Source: Henriciella sp.
GTDB lineage: Bacteria > Pseudomonadota > Alphaproteobacteria > Caulobacterales > Hyphomonadaceae
Assembly: GCA_013214545.1 (NCBI GenBank)
Contig: JABSQB010000011.1
Coordinates: 1-64,000, forward strand
Length of the DNA: 64,000 bases
Direction: 5' to 3'
Shown: piece by piece, positions 55,756 to 63,998 of the stretch
Layout of the letters: every line of letters begins with the position of its first letter
Numbering within the stretch: the stretch's first letter is position 1
Translations under genes and position numbers: made by a program
Notes under the pieces: generated by a model
Database searches by the model: none
Told to the model about the DNA's origin: nothing
Seen by the model: only the letters and a program-made list of their open reading frames with translations

Positions 55756-56427
55756 ATGTTGGGACAAGCGATTCTTCTATCTCTGGCGGTGAGTTTGACC
55801 AGCGCCGCTGACGCACCGGAGGTCCACACGCGTGGATGGCTGGAGCATGCGCGCGTGATGCCGAATGGGCTGCTGATGCGAGCAAAGTTGGACAGCGGCG
55901 CCAAGACGACCTCGATCCATGCGGAAATTCTGCCGCCGGAATTTGCCGTGAACACTTCGCCCGAAGAAGCCATGGCCGATCTTGTCGGCGATGCCGAGCA
56001 GGATGATGAGGATATGGGCAGCGGCGAAACGCCGGACGATCCGCCAGCCGGTGAAATCGCGCCAATCTTCGACACCTCCATGGAAGACCCGATGCCGGAG
56101 ATGATCACGTTCAAGCTGACCAGTCGGCGCGGCCGGGAAGTGATCTTTACGCAGCCGGTGGTGCGCTGGGTCTCAATCCGTCGCCGGGGTGGTGGCAATA
56201 TTGTGCGCCCGGTGGTGAATATGGATCTCTGTATTGGCGGCATCCGCGTCAATGGCGAGGTCAATCTGGCTGACCGGTCCGGCTTCAATTACCCCCTGCT
56301 AGTGGGTCGCAATATGCTGAGCGAGGCGGGTATCGCGATTGACTCCCGCAAGATTTTCGCGGCGCGCCGGGCGTGTCCGCCGATCCGTCTGAAAACAGAC
56401 CCACCTGAGTCATCGTCCAGCGAATAG
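55756..56427 (+). CDS. Retropepsin-like aspartic protease (DUF785/RimB type)
   Basis: A 223-residue protein. A signal-like hydrophobic stretch opens it, and AKLDSGAKTTSIHAE places the catalytic Asp46 in DSGA. RSGFNYPLLVGRNML is the second conserved block of the PF05618-type fold. Residues about 62-115 are an acidic/Pro-rich insertion (PPEFAVNTSPEEAM... to FDTSMEDPMPE) longer than I expect for the family. It is 30 bases after ilvE and 193 bases before the four-cysteine array on the same strand. Confidence 0.8.
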   Translation: MLGQAILLSLAVSLTSAADAPEVHTRGWLEHARVMPNGLLMRAKLDSGAKTTSIHAEILPPEFAVNTSPEEAMADLVGDAEQDDEDMGSGETPDDPPAGEIAPIFDTSMEDPMPEMITFKLTSRRGREVIFTQPVVRWVSIRRRGGGNIVRPVVNMDLCIGGIRVNGEVNLADRSGFNYPLLVGRNMLSEAGIAIDSRKIFAARRACPPIRLKTDPPESSSSE

Positions 56428-56620
56428 GCCAGGCGGCGGCTCTCAATCCCCTTGTCGATCAGCGACTGTCTAAACCGACAGTTGAGGCTTTTGTGCACGA
56501 CACGCAAATCTCCTTTTCAGGAAATACGTACCGATGACGTGAGCCACGCTGATGGTCACGCTTGTCCGTACTTCGTTTCAAGAGGGGCACGACGTTTCGA
56601 TCGTGAAGGAGAGGCTGACG

Positions 56621-57070
56621 ATGGGAATATTGAAGCTTGCCGGGCTTGTGGGTGTGTCGGTTCTGCTCGGCGCCGCGACCGCGGCCGCAGACAAAACCTG
56701 CTACGGCGTTGCCAAGATGCAGTACATCAACAAAGGCGGTTACACCGTCTCTGACTTCTACGTCATGTACAAGGATGAGAATGGCGACAAGCAGGAGGGA
56801 TACCGCCACCGCTCTGATTTGACGGTCGGGGAAACGGTGCTGATTGATCTCACACTCATTTCAGGTCCCCCCAGTGTCGGCGACGAGGTTTGGGGAAAAC
56901 TCGCCATTGAAGGCGGAGACCGCAATGGCTGCCGGAAAGACGGCACCAAGTTCTATTACGACAAGTCTGGCGGGACGATTTCTTACAAGTCCGGCGGCAC
57001 GACCCTCAATAATAATCGCTGCAAGCTGAACCGCCGCCCTGACGACAAAAAAATCATTGATTGCCCATAA
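56621..57070 (+). CDS. Secreted four-cysteine protein, paralogue 1
   Basis: A 149-residue exported protein, family not recognised. A signal peptide ends about residue 23 (AAA). The mature chain has four cysteines (27, 104, 134, 148), giving two likely disulfides. Motifs shared with its neighbours are KTCYG, DEVWGKL, NGCRKDGTKFYYDKSGGT, NNNRCKL and a terminal IIDCP. The mature part looks beta-rich and small. ATG 56621 follows AAGGAGAGG. First and most divergent in signal sequence of the four tandem genes. Secretion implies action outside the cytoplasm; lectin, inhibitor or toxin roles are all open. Confidence 0.75.
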   Translation: MGILKLAGLVGVSVLLGAATAAADKTCYGVAKMQYINKGGYTVSDFYVMYKDENGDKQEGYRHRSDLTVGETVLIDLTLISGPPSVGDEVWGKLAIEGGDRNGCRKDGTKFYYDKSGGTISYKSGGTTLNNNRCKLNRRPDDKKIIDCP

Positions 57071-57085
57071 GCGAAGGACTTCGAG

Positions 57086-57556
57086 ATGTTGTTTCACAAG
57101 TACAAAATGATCAGCTCAGCTATTTTAGGGCTGGCCCTGCTGTCCGCATTCGCCATCGCGGCGCCAGCGGCTGAAGCGAAGACTTGCTATGGGGTCTCCA
57201 AGATCAAATACACCAATAAAGGCGCCTACACGCTCGGTACCATTTTCGTGATGTTCAAGGATCAGAATGGCAACAAGCACGAGACGGTTGGCATCAGGTC
57301 GAATGTCCTCAACGGACAATCTGCAACCGTGAACATCTCGGCCGTCAGTGACGGTCCCAGTGTTGGTGATGAGGTCTGGGGCAAGATCAAGATCGAAGCC
57401 GGTGATCGCAATGGCTGCCGGAAAGACGGCAACAAGTTCTACTATGACAAGCAGGGCGGAACGGTTTCCTACAAGTCCAGCGGCACGACCCAGAACGATA
57501 ATCGTTGCGAGCTGAACCGCCGCCCGAACGAAAAATACATCATTGATTGCCCGTAA
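57086..57556 (+). CDS. Secreted four-cysteine protein, paralogue 2
   Basis: A 156-residue paralogue. Signal peptide ends APAAEA before KTCYGVSK. Cysteines lie at 34, 111, 141 and 155. DEVWGKIKIEAGDRNGCRKD and YYDKQGGTVSYKSSGTTQND are nearly identical to paralogue 3. The middle (residues 50-92) differs in length and charge from its neighbours. It begins 15 bases after paralogue 1 with GAAGGA upstream, so it is co-transcribed. Confidence 0.75.
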   Translation: MLFHKYKMISSAILGLALLSAFAIAAPAAEAKTCYGVSKIKYTNKGAYTLGTIFVMFKDQNGNKHETVGIRSNVLNGQSATVNISAVSDGPSVGDEVWGKIKIEAGDRNGCRKDGNKFYYDKQGGTVSYKSSGTTQNDNRCELNRRPNEKYIIDCP

Positions 57557-57571
57557 GCGAAGGAAGCCGAA

Positions 57572-58039
57572 ATGTTGATCAACAAGCCTAAATTGATAAG
57601 CGCCCACCTGGTGGGGCTGGCCATACTGTCGGCATTCGCCATCGCTGCGCCGGCCGCCGAAGCGAAGACCTGCTACGGGGTCTCCAAGATGAAATACACG
57701 AACAAAGGCGGCTATACCGTCTCTGCCTTTGACGTGATGTACAAGGACGGCAATGGCGACAAAAAAGAAGTGCTCGGGTCCGGAGAAGATCTCACGGCCG
57801 GGCAATCTGTGAGCGTTGGGATCGACGAAGTTTCAGGCCCCAAAGTCGGCAATGAGGTGTGGGGCAAAATTGAAATCGAAGCTGGCGACAACAATGGCTG
57901 CCGGAAAGATGGCAACAAGTTCTACTATGACAAGCAAGGCGGCACGGTCTCATACAAGTCGAGCGGCACCACGCTGAACAATAATCGTTGCGAACTGAAC
58001 GGTCGCCCGGACGACAAATACATCATCGATTGCCCGTAA
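57572..58039 (+). CDS. Secreted four-cysteine protein, paralogue 3
   Basis: A 155-residue paralogue. Signal peptide ends APAAEA. Cysteines at 34, 110, 140 and 154. Shares GNEVWGKIEIEAGDNNGCRK, FYYDKQGGTVSYKSSGTT and the terminal IIDCP. The central stretch (GSGEDLTAGQSVSVGIDEVS) differs from paralogues 1 and 2. Starts 15 bases after paralogue 2 with AAGGAAG upstream. Confidence 0.75.
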   Translation: MLINKPKLISAHLVGLAILSAFAIAAPAAEAKTCYGVSKMKYTNKGGYTVSAFDVMYKDGNGDKKEVLGSGEDLTAGQSVSVGIDEVSGPKVGNEVWGKIEIEAGDNNGCRKDGNKFYYDKQGGTVSYKSSGTTLNNNRCELNGRPDDKYIIDCP

Positions 58040-58056
58040 GCAGAGGATTTGAGCCT

Positions 58057-58524
58057 ATGATAAGCAAGCCCAAAATGAACCGATTGAACGTTACTGTCCT
58101 GGCAATGCTATCGGCTTTTGCGGTCGCTGCGCCGGTGGCGGAAGCCAAGACCTGCTATCAAGTCGATACGATAAGGTACAAGAATTCCGGCGCCTACACG
58201 GTCGATAATGTCTACATCATGTACAAGGATGAGGACGGCAAAACCCAGAGCAAGCAGGCGACTTATGACAATATCGACACCGGCTATATGGTCAAAATCG
58301 TGCTTGAAACGGAATCCCAGAACCTCAAACAAAATACGGAAGTTTGGGCCAAGATCGATATTCTGCACGGTGACAATGAAGGCTGCCGAAAAGACGGGAC
58401 CAAGTTCTACTACAACAAAAGTGGTGGAACGGTCACATACGAGACTGAGGGCACGACCTACAACAATAATCGGTGCACGCTGCGGAACCGTCCGTCCGAC
58501 TCGCACATCATCGATTGCCCGTAG
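58057..58524 (+). CDS. Secreted four-cysteine protein, paralogue 4
   Basis: A 155-residue paralogue and the most divergent body. Signal ends APVAEA. Cysteines at 33, 110, 140 and 154. KTCYQVDT replaces KTCYGV, and EVWAKIDILHGDNEGCRKDG and FYYNKSGGTVTYE keep the scaffold. The central region is Lys/Thr/Gln-rich (KTQSKQATYDNIDTGYMVK). It ends the array; a strong terminator follows at 58584. Confidence 0.75.
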   Translation: MISKPKMNRLNVTVLAMLSAFAVAAPVAEAKTCYQVDTIRYKNSGAYTVDNVYIMYKDEDGKTQSKQATYDNIDTGYMVKIVLETESQNLKQNTEVWAKIDILHGDNEGCRKDGTKFYYNKSGGTVTYETEGTTYNNNRCTLRNRPSDSHIIDCP

Positions 58525-58583
58525 AAGACGGGTGGGTGCGGCGCGCGCCGTCGACCGCGCGGCAATTTATGCCGCAGACAAAA

Positions 58584-58614
58584 AAAAGAGGGTGGCGTCA
58601 TGCCACCCTCTTTT
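58584..58614. terminator. Bidirectional terminator after the four-cysteine array
   Basis: AAAAGAGGGTGGC (58584-58596), loop GTCAT, GCCACCCTCTTTT (58602-58614). Long A-run on one side and T-run on the other; it ends the array and the convergent SnoaL-like gene. Confidence 0.9.
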
Positions 58615-58634
58615 GGGTTCAGATCAGCTGAAAC

Positions 58635-59195
58635 CTAGCCTGCTGAATATGGCAGCGAAGAATGGTGCAGATTGATCACCAGGTCACCGTCTTCGTTCAG
58701 CACGTAACCAAAAGTGTACTCAACTTTGGTTTCGCTGCCGTCTGGGCCGGTAAAGTAGTAGTTGCCCATCGCGGTGGCGGAATCGTCATCGGTATAGATG
58801 CCGTTGCTTTCCCAGCGCACATTGGTCCAGCCTTTGATTGCAAAGCCGGTGTCTTCTGTGCCTTCTTTGCCGATGAAGTAAGCCAGCGCTTCGTCGAACG
58901 TCTCACGGAACTGGTCGTCAGCCGCCAGGGTCGGCTTGAACATCACGGCCGTGTCGCCATAGGCGTACAGAGATTTGATGTGCTCTTTCGCGCGCTTTTT
59001 ATAGTCGCCATCGGCAGAGTGAACGCTTGAAATCGCGACGATGCCATTGCCCCACTCGGTTTGGGCTTCAACGACGTCGGCTTCCGTAATGCCAGTCGCT
59101 GGCGCGGTTTCCGTATCGGCGTGTGCGGCAGTCATGGCTGCTGCGACGGCCAAACCAGCAATGGTGCTCAAGCCTGCTTTTGGAGAGATGCTCAT
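58635..59195 (-). CDS. Exported SnoaL/DUF4440-like protein
   Basis: A 186-residue exported protein. A signal peptide ends AAHA (about residue 26). The body matches the NTF2-like calcium/calmodulin-kinase-association group as I recall it: KGWTNVRWESNGIYTDDDSA, GNYYFTGPDGSETKVEYTFG and a closing INLHHSSLPYSAG with the HHSS motif. Such NTF2-like folds bind small hydrophobic ligands, but no catalytic role is shown. AAAGGA lies 7 bases upstream. It is convergent with the array across the terminator. Confidence 0.7.
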   Translation of the reverse strand: MSISPKAGLSTIAGLAVAAAMTAAHADTETAPATGITEADVVEAQTEWGNGIVAISSVHSADGDYKKRAKEHIKSLYAYGDTAVMFKPTLAADDQFRETFDEALAYFIGKEGTEDTGFAIKGWTNVRWESNGIYTDDDSATAMGNYYFTGPDGSETKVEYTFGYVLNEDGDLVINLHHSSLPYSAG

Positions 59196-59453
59196 ATTTT
59201 AGTCCTTTCGGTGAATAGCTCGCGCTCCGAGGCCTCAATTGAACACGCACATCCTTTGCGGGTGTGCGGCATGGGTTTCGAAAATTGTCTGAGTGTCCCC
59301 GTTCGAACGCATGCGATAGGAGTTGTGCTCACCAAAGCGTTTTTCAAATAGATAAAAACTATAGTTGGGACAGGGACAGACTCTCTCGCAAGCGTCATCC
59401 GATAGGTTTTGCGCAAGGCAAACTTGCGCTCATTTACAGGTTATGAGGAAAAG

Positions 59454-59530
59454 TGGCGCTTCGGGGAGGATTCGAACCCCCGACCCCTTGGTTCGTAGCC
59501 AAGTACTCTATCCAACTGAGCTACCGAAGC
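59454..59530 (-). tRNA. tRNA-Arg (anticodon ACG)
   Basis: On the minus strand a 77-base cloverleaf begins GCTTCGG, pairs with CCGAAGC at the 3' end, and ends G plus an encoded CCA. D arm GCTC, anticodon loop CTACGAA (anticodon ACG), T arm with GGTTCGAATCC. All stems close. ACG arginine tRNAs are read after A34 deamination by TadA. A short hairpin GCGCAAG-GCAAA-CTTGCGC lies just downstream at about 59410-59430. Confidence 0.96.
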
Positions 59531-59586
59531 GCGGAAGAGGTCACATACTCTCCGGTGTCTTTGAAAGCAACACCTGAATCAGGAAA

Positions 59587-60564
59587 TTACTGCGCTTCAT
59601 AGACACCGCGTGCAATCGCGCGGGCGAGCGTGCTGGCGGCGAGTTCGCCAAGCCGCGCAAGGGCCAGCGGCGATGGCTCTGGAAGCGGTTGCTGCGCCGT
59701 CGAGACGACGAAGACGACATCGCCATCAAATGGCGCAAAAACCGGCCGGATGGCGCGTGAGAATCCCGACAATGCCATCTGCGCGACGCGATGCGCCTGG
59801 CCCGGGGTCAATGCGACATCCGTCGCGACGCAGGCAATCGTTGTGTTCTGCCCGAGCTGCGGGTTCTGCTTAGCCGCGCCCCAGTCTTCGGCGTCGGCGG
59901 CATAGTCCGCGGGTGGGCGGACGCCGCCAAATTCGCCATTCAGCTCGAACGGCCAGGCCCAGAAGGCGTCGGTCCCTGGCATATACACAGAGCCGAAACT
60001 GTTGATCGCGGCGAGGGCGCCAACGCTCATGCCATCCTCTGTAACGATTGAGGCCGAGCCAAGTCCGCCGCGGACCTTTCCAGCACGGGCGCCAAATCCC
60101 GCCCCGGCACGGCCGAGATCGAATGCCTCTGCAGCCGCCTCAAAAGCGTCGCGGCCGAGGGCCTGATAGGGCGGGTTTTCTTGCCAGTCCTTATCGCCGC
60201 GATTGGCAAGGTCATACAGGATCGCAGCAGGAACGATCGGGGTCTTAGGCACGCCCGGAACGTCCGCCATAGCGTAACCCACACCGCGCGCGCCGAGCAT
60301 TGCCGCCACGCCATCAGCCGCAGCGAGCCCATAGGCGCTGCCACCAGACAGAACGATCGCATTCACATTGTCGACGAGTTTATCGGGTCCGAGCAGGTCC
60401 GTCTCACGCGTGCCCGGTCCGCCGCCAGCAACTGCCACTCCGGCAACCGAGGGGGACTCGCACAAAATCACCGTCGCTCCGGTCAGTACGGTCTCATCAT
60501 GCGCATTGCCGACGCGCAGTCCTGCGACATCAGTCATCAGATTTTTTTGACCCGGGTGAGACAT
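59587..60564 (-). CDS. P1-family (DmpA/NylC-type) self-processing peptidase
   Basis: A 325-residue enzyme of the DmpA-NylC (S58) fold, which is made as one chain and cut to yield an N-terminal nucleophile. Family marks are GLRVGNAHDETVLTGATVIL, VAVAGGGPGTRETDLL, IVLSGGSAYGLAAADGVAAM and KVRGGLGSASIVTEDG. The cleavage site by analogy to NylC is Asn240/Thr241 in GQNTTIACVATD. Substrates may be N-terminal amino-acid amides, beta-peptides or cyclic/oligomeric amides. It is divergent from the gamma-glutamyltransferase gene, itself self-processing. Confidence 0.9.
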   Translation of the reverse strand: MSHPGQKNLMTDVAGLRVGNAHDETVLTGATVILCESPSVAGVAVAGGGPGTRETDLLGPDKLVDNVNAIVLSGGSAYGLAAADGVAAMLGARGVGYAMADVPGVPKTPIVPAAILYDLANRGDKDWQENPPYQALGRDAFEAAAEAFDLGRAGAGFGARAGKVRGGLGSASIVTEDGMSVGALAAINSFGSVYMPGTDAFWAWPFELNGEFGGVRPPADYAADAEDWGAAKQNPQLGQNTTIACVATDVALTPGQAHRVAQMALSGFSRAIRPVFAPFDGDVVFVVSTAQQPLPEPSPLALARLGELAASTLARAIARGVYEAQ

Positions 60565-60636
60565 GCATCACCTTTCCTGTGCTCGATAACCGCTCTACGG
60601 TGCTGCAAAGAATTCGCCAAGTCGGAGCGTCACAGA

Positions 60637-62406
60637 ATGTCAGTCAAAACTCTTTTCCTTGCAGGCACATCCGCCCTGTTGCTGGCCGCGTGCCAGCAGG
60701 CCACCAACGGATCTGAACCGGAAGTCACTGAAACACCGCCTGTCGTGGAAGAGGATCTCTGGACCCATGGCGCGATGGTGGCCGCTGCTGATCCCCGCGC
60801 GGTTGAGGCAGGGCTGGAGGCGCTGCGCAATGGCGGACACGCTGTCGATGCGGCGATTGCCGTGCATACCGTGCTTGGCCTGGTCGAGCCGCAATCGTCC
60901 GGCATTGGCGGCGGCGCGTTCATGGTCGTGTATGAGCGCGAGAGCGATGAAATGACGGTCTATGATGGCCGCGAGACCGCGCCTATGGCGATTGATGAGA
61001 ACCTGTTTGTCGAGAATGGCGAAGTGCTCGGATTCCTTGATGCCTGGCAATCTGGAAGATCAGCCGGTGTGCCGGGCGCGATCGCGCTCTACAAGACCGC
61101 TCATGATGCGCACGGCAAGAATGCGTGGGCGAGCAATTTTGAGGCCGCCATCGATTTGGCGGCGGACGGCTTTGTAGTGAGTCCACGCCTCGCCGGCACG
61201 CTGGCAGATCCGCGACTGCGCCAATTCACGCGGCTTGATGATCATCCGGTCAGCGCGGCTTACTTTTACCCAGAGGGCGAGCCTTTGGCCGAAGGCGCCG
61301 TGCGGGATAATCCGGGCTATGCTGAAACACTCCGCCGCATCGCGACCGACGGTATCGAAACATTCTATATTGGCGAGAATGCTGAGGCGATTGTCGCGAC
61401 GCTCGCCGAGGACCCACGCCCGTCTGTGATGACGGTTGAAGACATTGCCGGCTATGAAGTCAAAGTGCGCCCGGCGCTGTGCGGAGAATGGCGCGATTAC
61501 CGGATCTGTTCAGCGCCGCCGCCAAGCTCTGGCGGGGTGACGCAGAACGCCATTCCAGGGCTTTATGATCGCCTGTTGCCGGAAGAGGGCGACGACGCCT
61601 TCGCGCCGATCCGCGCCTTTGTCGATGCACAGCGCCTCGCTTATGCCGACCGTGATCACTATGTCGCCGACGCAGATTTTGTGCAGGTGCCGGCCATGGA
61701 TCTGATTAACCCAGATTATCTCGATGTCCGGGCCACCGAAGTGTTTGAGCCAGATGCCGTGCCGACCCCGGGTGATCCGGGCGTGGCGCTCGGCGGTAAC
61801 CCAATGGTTGGCATGTGGGGCCAGGACCCAACCGAAGATGCCCCGGGCACAACTCATTTCTCGGTGGTGGACGGTGACGGGAATGTCGTCTCGATGACCG
61901 CGACGATCGAAGCGCCGTTTGGCAATTCGCGCATGGTCAATGGCTACCTGCTGAATAATGAGCTGACCGACTTTGCCCGTCAGCCGCGCAAGTCAAATCT
62001 GCCCGTGGCGAACGCACCGGCAGCGGGCAAACGCCCGCGCAGTTCTATGTCGCCAACGATTATCTTTGATGAGGAGGGCGATCTGAAAATGGTCACTGGA
62101 TCTCCAGGCGGAAACTCGATCGTGGCTTATGTCTCGAAAACGGTTCTGGCGGTGCTCGATTGGGGCGATACCGCTCAGCAAGCCGCGGCGCGTCCAAACA
62201 TCATCGCGCGCGGCGAGAGCGTCGGCGTCGAAGTTGACGTTGAAGGCGGTCAGGAGATCGCTGATCAACTGACGGCGCTGGGCTACAATGTTGAGGAACG
62301 CCGCGGCGAGAATAGCGGCCTGCACCTGATCGTGGTGACCGAAGAGGGCCTCGATGGCGGCGCAGATCCTCGTCGCGAAGGCGTGGCTTTGGCTCTGGAA
62401 GAATAA
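60637..62406 (+). CDS. ggt: Gamma-glutamyltransferase lipoprotein
   Basis: A 589-residue Ntn-hydrolase that cleaves the gamma-glutamyl bond of glutathione and relatives. A lipoprotein signal ends LLAAC (Cys19), so the enzyme is anchored. The large-subunit GGHAVDAAIAVHTVLGLVEP and SSGIGGGAFMVVYE, plus the autocleavage threonine Thr405 in GTTHFSVVDGDGN, are in place. FSMTATIEAPFGN-like VSMTATIEAPFGNSRMVNG follows. ATG 60637 is chosen (GGAG about 10 bases upstream); the frame open from 60181 is antisense to the peptidase gene. SSMSPTIIF is the terminal substrate loop. Confidence 0.95.
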   Translation: MSVKTLFLAGTSALLLAACQQATNGSEPEVTETPPVVEEDLWTHGAMVAAADPRAVEAGLEALRNGGHAVDAAIAVHTVLGLVEPQSSGIGGGAFMVVYERESDEMTVYDGRETAPMAIDENLFVENGEVLGFLDAWQSGRSAGVPGAIALYKTAHDAHGKNAWASNFEAAIDLAADGFVVSPRLAGTLADPRLRQFTRLDDHPVSAAYFYPEGEPLAEGAVRDNPGYAETLRRIATDGIETFYIGENAEAIVATLAEDPRPSVMTVEDIAGYEVKVRPALCGEWRDYRICSAPPPSSGGVTQNAIPGLYDRLLPEEGDDAFAPIRAFVDAQRLAYADRDHYVADADFVQVPAMDLINPDYLDVRATEVFEPDAVPTPGDPGVALGGNPMVGMWGQDPTEDAPGTTHFSVVDGDGNVVSMTATIEAPFGNSRMVNGYLLNNELTDFARQPRKSNLPVANAPAAGKRPRSSMSPTIIFDEEGDLKMVTGSPGGNSIVAYVSKTVLAVLDWGDTAQQAAARPNIIARGESVGVEVDVEGGQEIADQLTALGYNVEERRGENSGLHLIVVTEEGLDGGADPRREGVALALEE

Positions 62407-62462
62407 GCGATCTAAACGGATCGTGATTATCGCGCCGCGGTCGAACCGGCTATCCTGGTTGG

Positions 62463-63197
62463 ATGGCCGTCTCGATCATCATCCCAACGCTGAACGAGGC
62501 TGAGGCGCTGCCAGACACCCTGGCGGCGCTGGCGCACTTATCGCCGCCGCCGTTCGAAGTGATCGTTGCAGATGCCGCGAGCGATGACTCAACCGTCGCA
62601 CTGGCACGGCAAAGCAATGCGCAAGTGCTGCCGAATCTTGCAAAAGGCCGCGCCGGGCAAATGAATGCGGGCGCCTCGACCGCGTCAGGCGACATCCTTT
62701 GCTTCCTGCACGCTGACACGGTGGTGCCGCCGGATTTTGTCGCGCAGGTGGAACAGATCCTCTCAGACCCCGAGACGGCGCTTGCCGGCTTCATCTCGAT
62801 CATGCGTGGCCCCTCCGGCGTTCGGCGAGTGACCACGGCGCATAATTTCATCAAGACTTGGTACGCACCGCTATTGTTTCGGCCCATCTCTTTCTTTCGC
62901 GGCTGCCGGCTCTTGTTTGGAGATCAGGTCATGGTCTGCCGCCGCGCTGACTTTGAAACCATCGGCGGCTGGGACCCTGAGCAAGCGATTATGGAAGAGG
63001 CGGATTTGTGCCTGCGCATGGTGCGCGGTGGCCGCGGCCGGGTCCGGCAAGTGCCGCGCAAGGTCTGGTCGTCAGACCGCCGCGTCGCCGAATGGGGCTT
63101 CTGGCGCGCCAATCTGACTTATCTCTATGTCGGCCTGATGTGGGGCTTCGGCGCGAACCCCACACGCCTTGCCGAGCATTATGAAGATGTGCGGTGA
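62463..63197 (+). CDS. Family 2 glycosyltransferase (TIGR04283-like)
   Basis: A 244-residue GT-A fold glycosyltransferase. The nucleotide-sugar site is VSIIIPTLNEAEALPDTL and ILCFLHADTVVPPDF (HADT in place of DxD). GDQVMVCRRADFETIGGWDP and EEADLCLRMVRGGRG follow. The subgroup is known from TIGR04283; its acceptors are mostly undefined, and some lie in arsenosugar clusters. No arsenic genes are visible here. 13 bases separate it from the convergent proline-rich gene. Confidence 0.85.
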   Translation: MAVSIIIPTLNEAEALPDTLAALAHLSPPPFEVIVADAASDDSTVALARQSNAQVLPNLAKGRAGQMNAGASTASGDILCFLHADTVVPPDFVAQVEQILSDPETALAGFISIMRGPSGVRRVTTAHNFIKTWYAPLLFRPISFFRGCRLLFGDQVMVCRRADFETIGGWDPEQAIMEEADLCLRMVRGGRGRVRQVPRKVWSSDRRVAEWGFWRANLTYLYVGLMWGFGANPTRLAEHYEDVR

Positions 63198-63209
63198 GGC
63201 AATAGCGCG

Positions 63210-63998
63210 TTACTCTTCATCCGATTTGCGAAACCCGTCCCGCATTTCCTTGCTCCATAATGGTTCCTGTCCTCGGCGAATGCGTTCGGCATCATTCGCG
63301 CCGGGCGGCAGCGGGTCGGCGAACAGGTCTTCGTCCGGCCAATGAAGGCGGCCGCGGACTTCGCGTTCATAGAATTTATCGATCGTTGATTTGGAGCGAA
63401 AGGAGCGGTCCCATTCGGTATTGCGCTCGACCGTTGCGCGCTCGGTATTGGCAGTCCAGGCCGTAAACTCATCGGCATAAGGACAAGACTCGTCGACGCG
63501 ATGCGTGAGTTTCTGGCACTCAATCTGTTTGAGCAGACTGGCGATTTGGTCTGGTGTCACGGCATCGCTATCGGAGCCAGTCGAGGGAGAGGGTACAGCA
63601 GCATTGGGCTCTGACCCTGCAGTTGTTTCATCATGTGTGAGGACGGCGGGGTGCTGCGGCGCGTCAGCGGTCGGCTGTTCCTCGGAGGCGGGGGGCTCTG
63701 AGGGTGCCGCAACTCGCGCCGGCGTGGGTGTGGATGCGGGGGGCGTCGGCACCGCTGCAGGCGACGGTTCGTCTGGAGGAATTGGTGGCAGAACTGGTAC
63801 GGGCTCTGGCTCCGGCATCAAGGCTTCTGGGAGCGGCGTCAGCTCCGCGATCTCAATCGAGAAGCTGATCGGTGGAGAGGCGGATTGGATGACGAATTTC
63901 GATGCCAGGATCCAGGACAGAATGGCGAGATGAATCGCAGCGATTACTGCAATCCTGAGCGCGGCTTTCCACCGCCCAAACCTACCATCCCAAACCAT
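63210..63998 (-). CDS. Proline-rich TonB-like membrane protein
   Basis: A 262-residue protein whose ATG at 63998 is two bases from the window end. A basic start is followed by one hydrophobic helix (AALRIAVIAAIHLAILSWIL, about 12-31). A long Pro/Ala/Glu linker (about 60-150) and a C-terminal region with two cysteines (IECQKLTHRVDESCPYADEF) and ERNTEWDRSFRSKST follow. The N-terminal layout is TonB-like, but the C-terminus lacks a clear TonB fold. Function unknown. Confidence 0.65.
   Translation of the reverse strand: MVWDGRFGRWKAALRIAVIAAIHLAILSWILASKFVIQSASPPISFSIEIAELTPLPEALMPEPEPVPVLPPIPPDEPSPAAVPTPPASTPTPARVAAPSEPPASEEQPTADAPQHPAVLTHDETTAGSEPNAAVPSPSTGSDSDAVTPDQIASLLKQIECQKLTHRVDESCPYADEFTAWTANTERATVERNTEWDRSFRSKSTIDKFYEREVRGRLHWPDEDLFADPLPPGANDAERIRRGQEPLWSKEMRDGFRKSDEE

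Noticed and set aside
59410-59430. Hairpin GCGCAAG-GCAAA-CTTGCGC below the tRNA as a terminator
   Set aside because: No T-run follows on the tRNA strand, so I do not list it as an intrinsic terminator; it may be a processing signal.
60181-60636. An N-terminal extension of gamma-glutamyltransferase
   Set aside because: It overlaps the divergent peptidase gene. The lipoprotein signal starts at the ATG at 60637.
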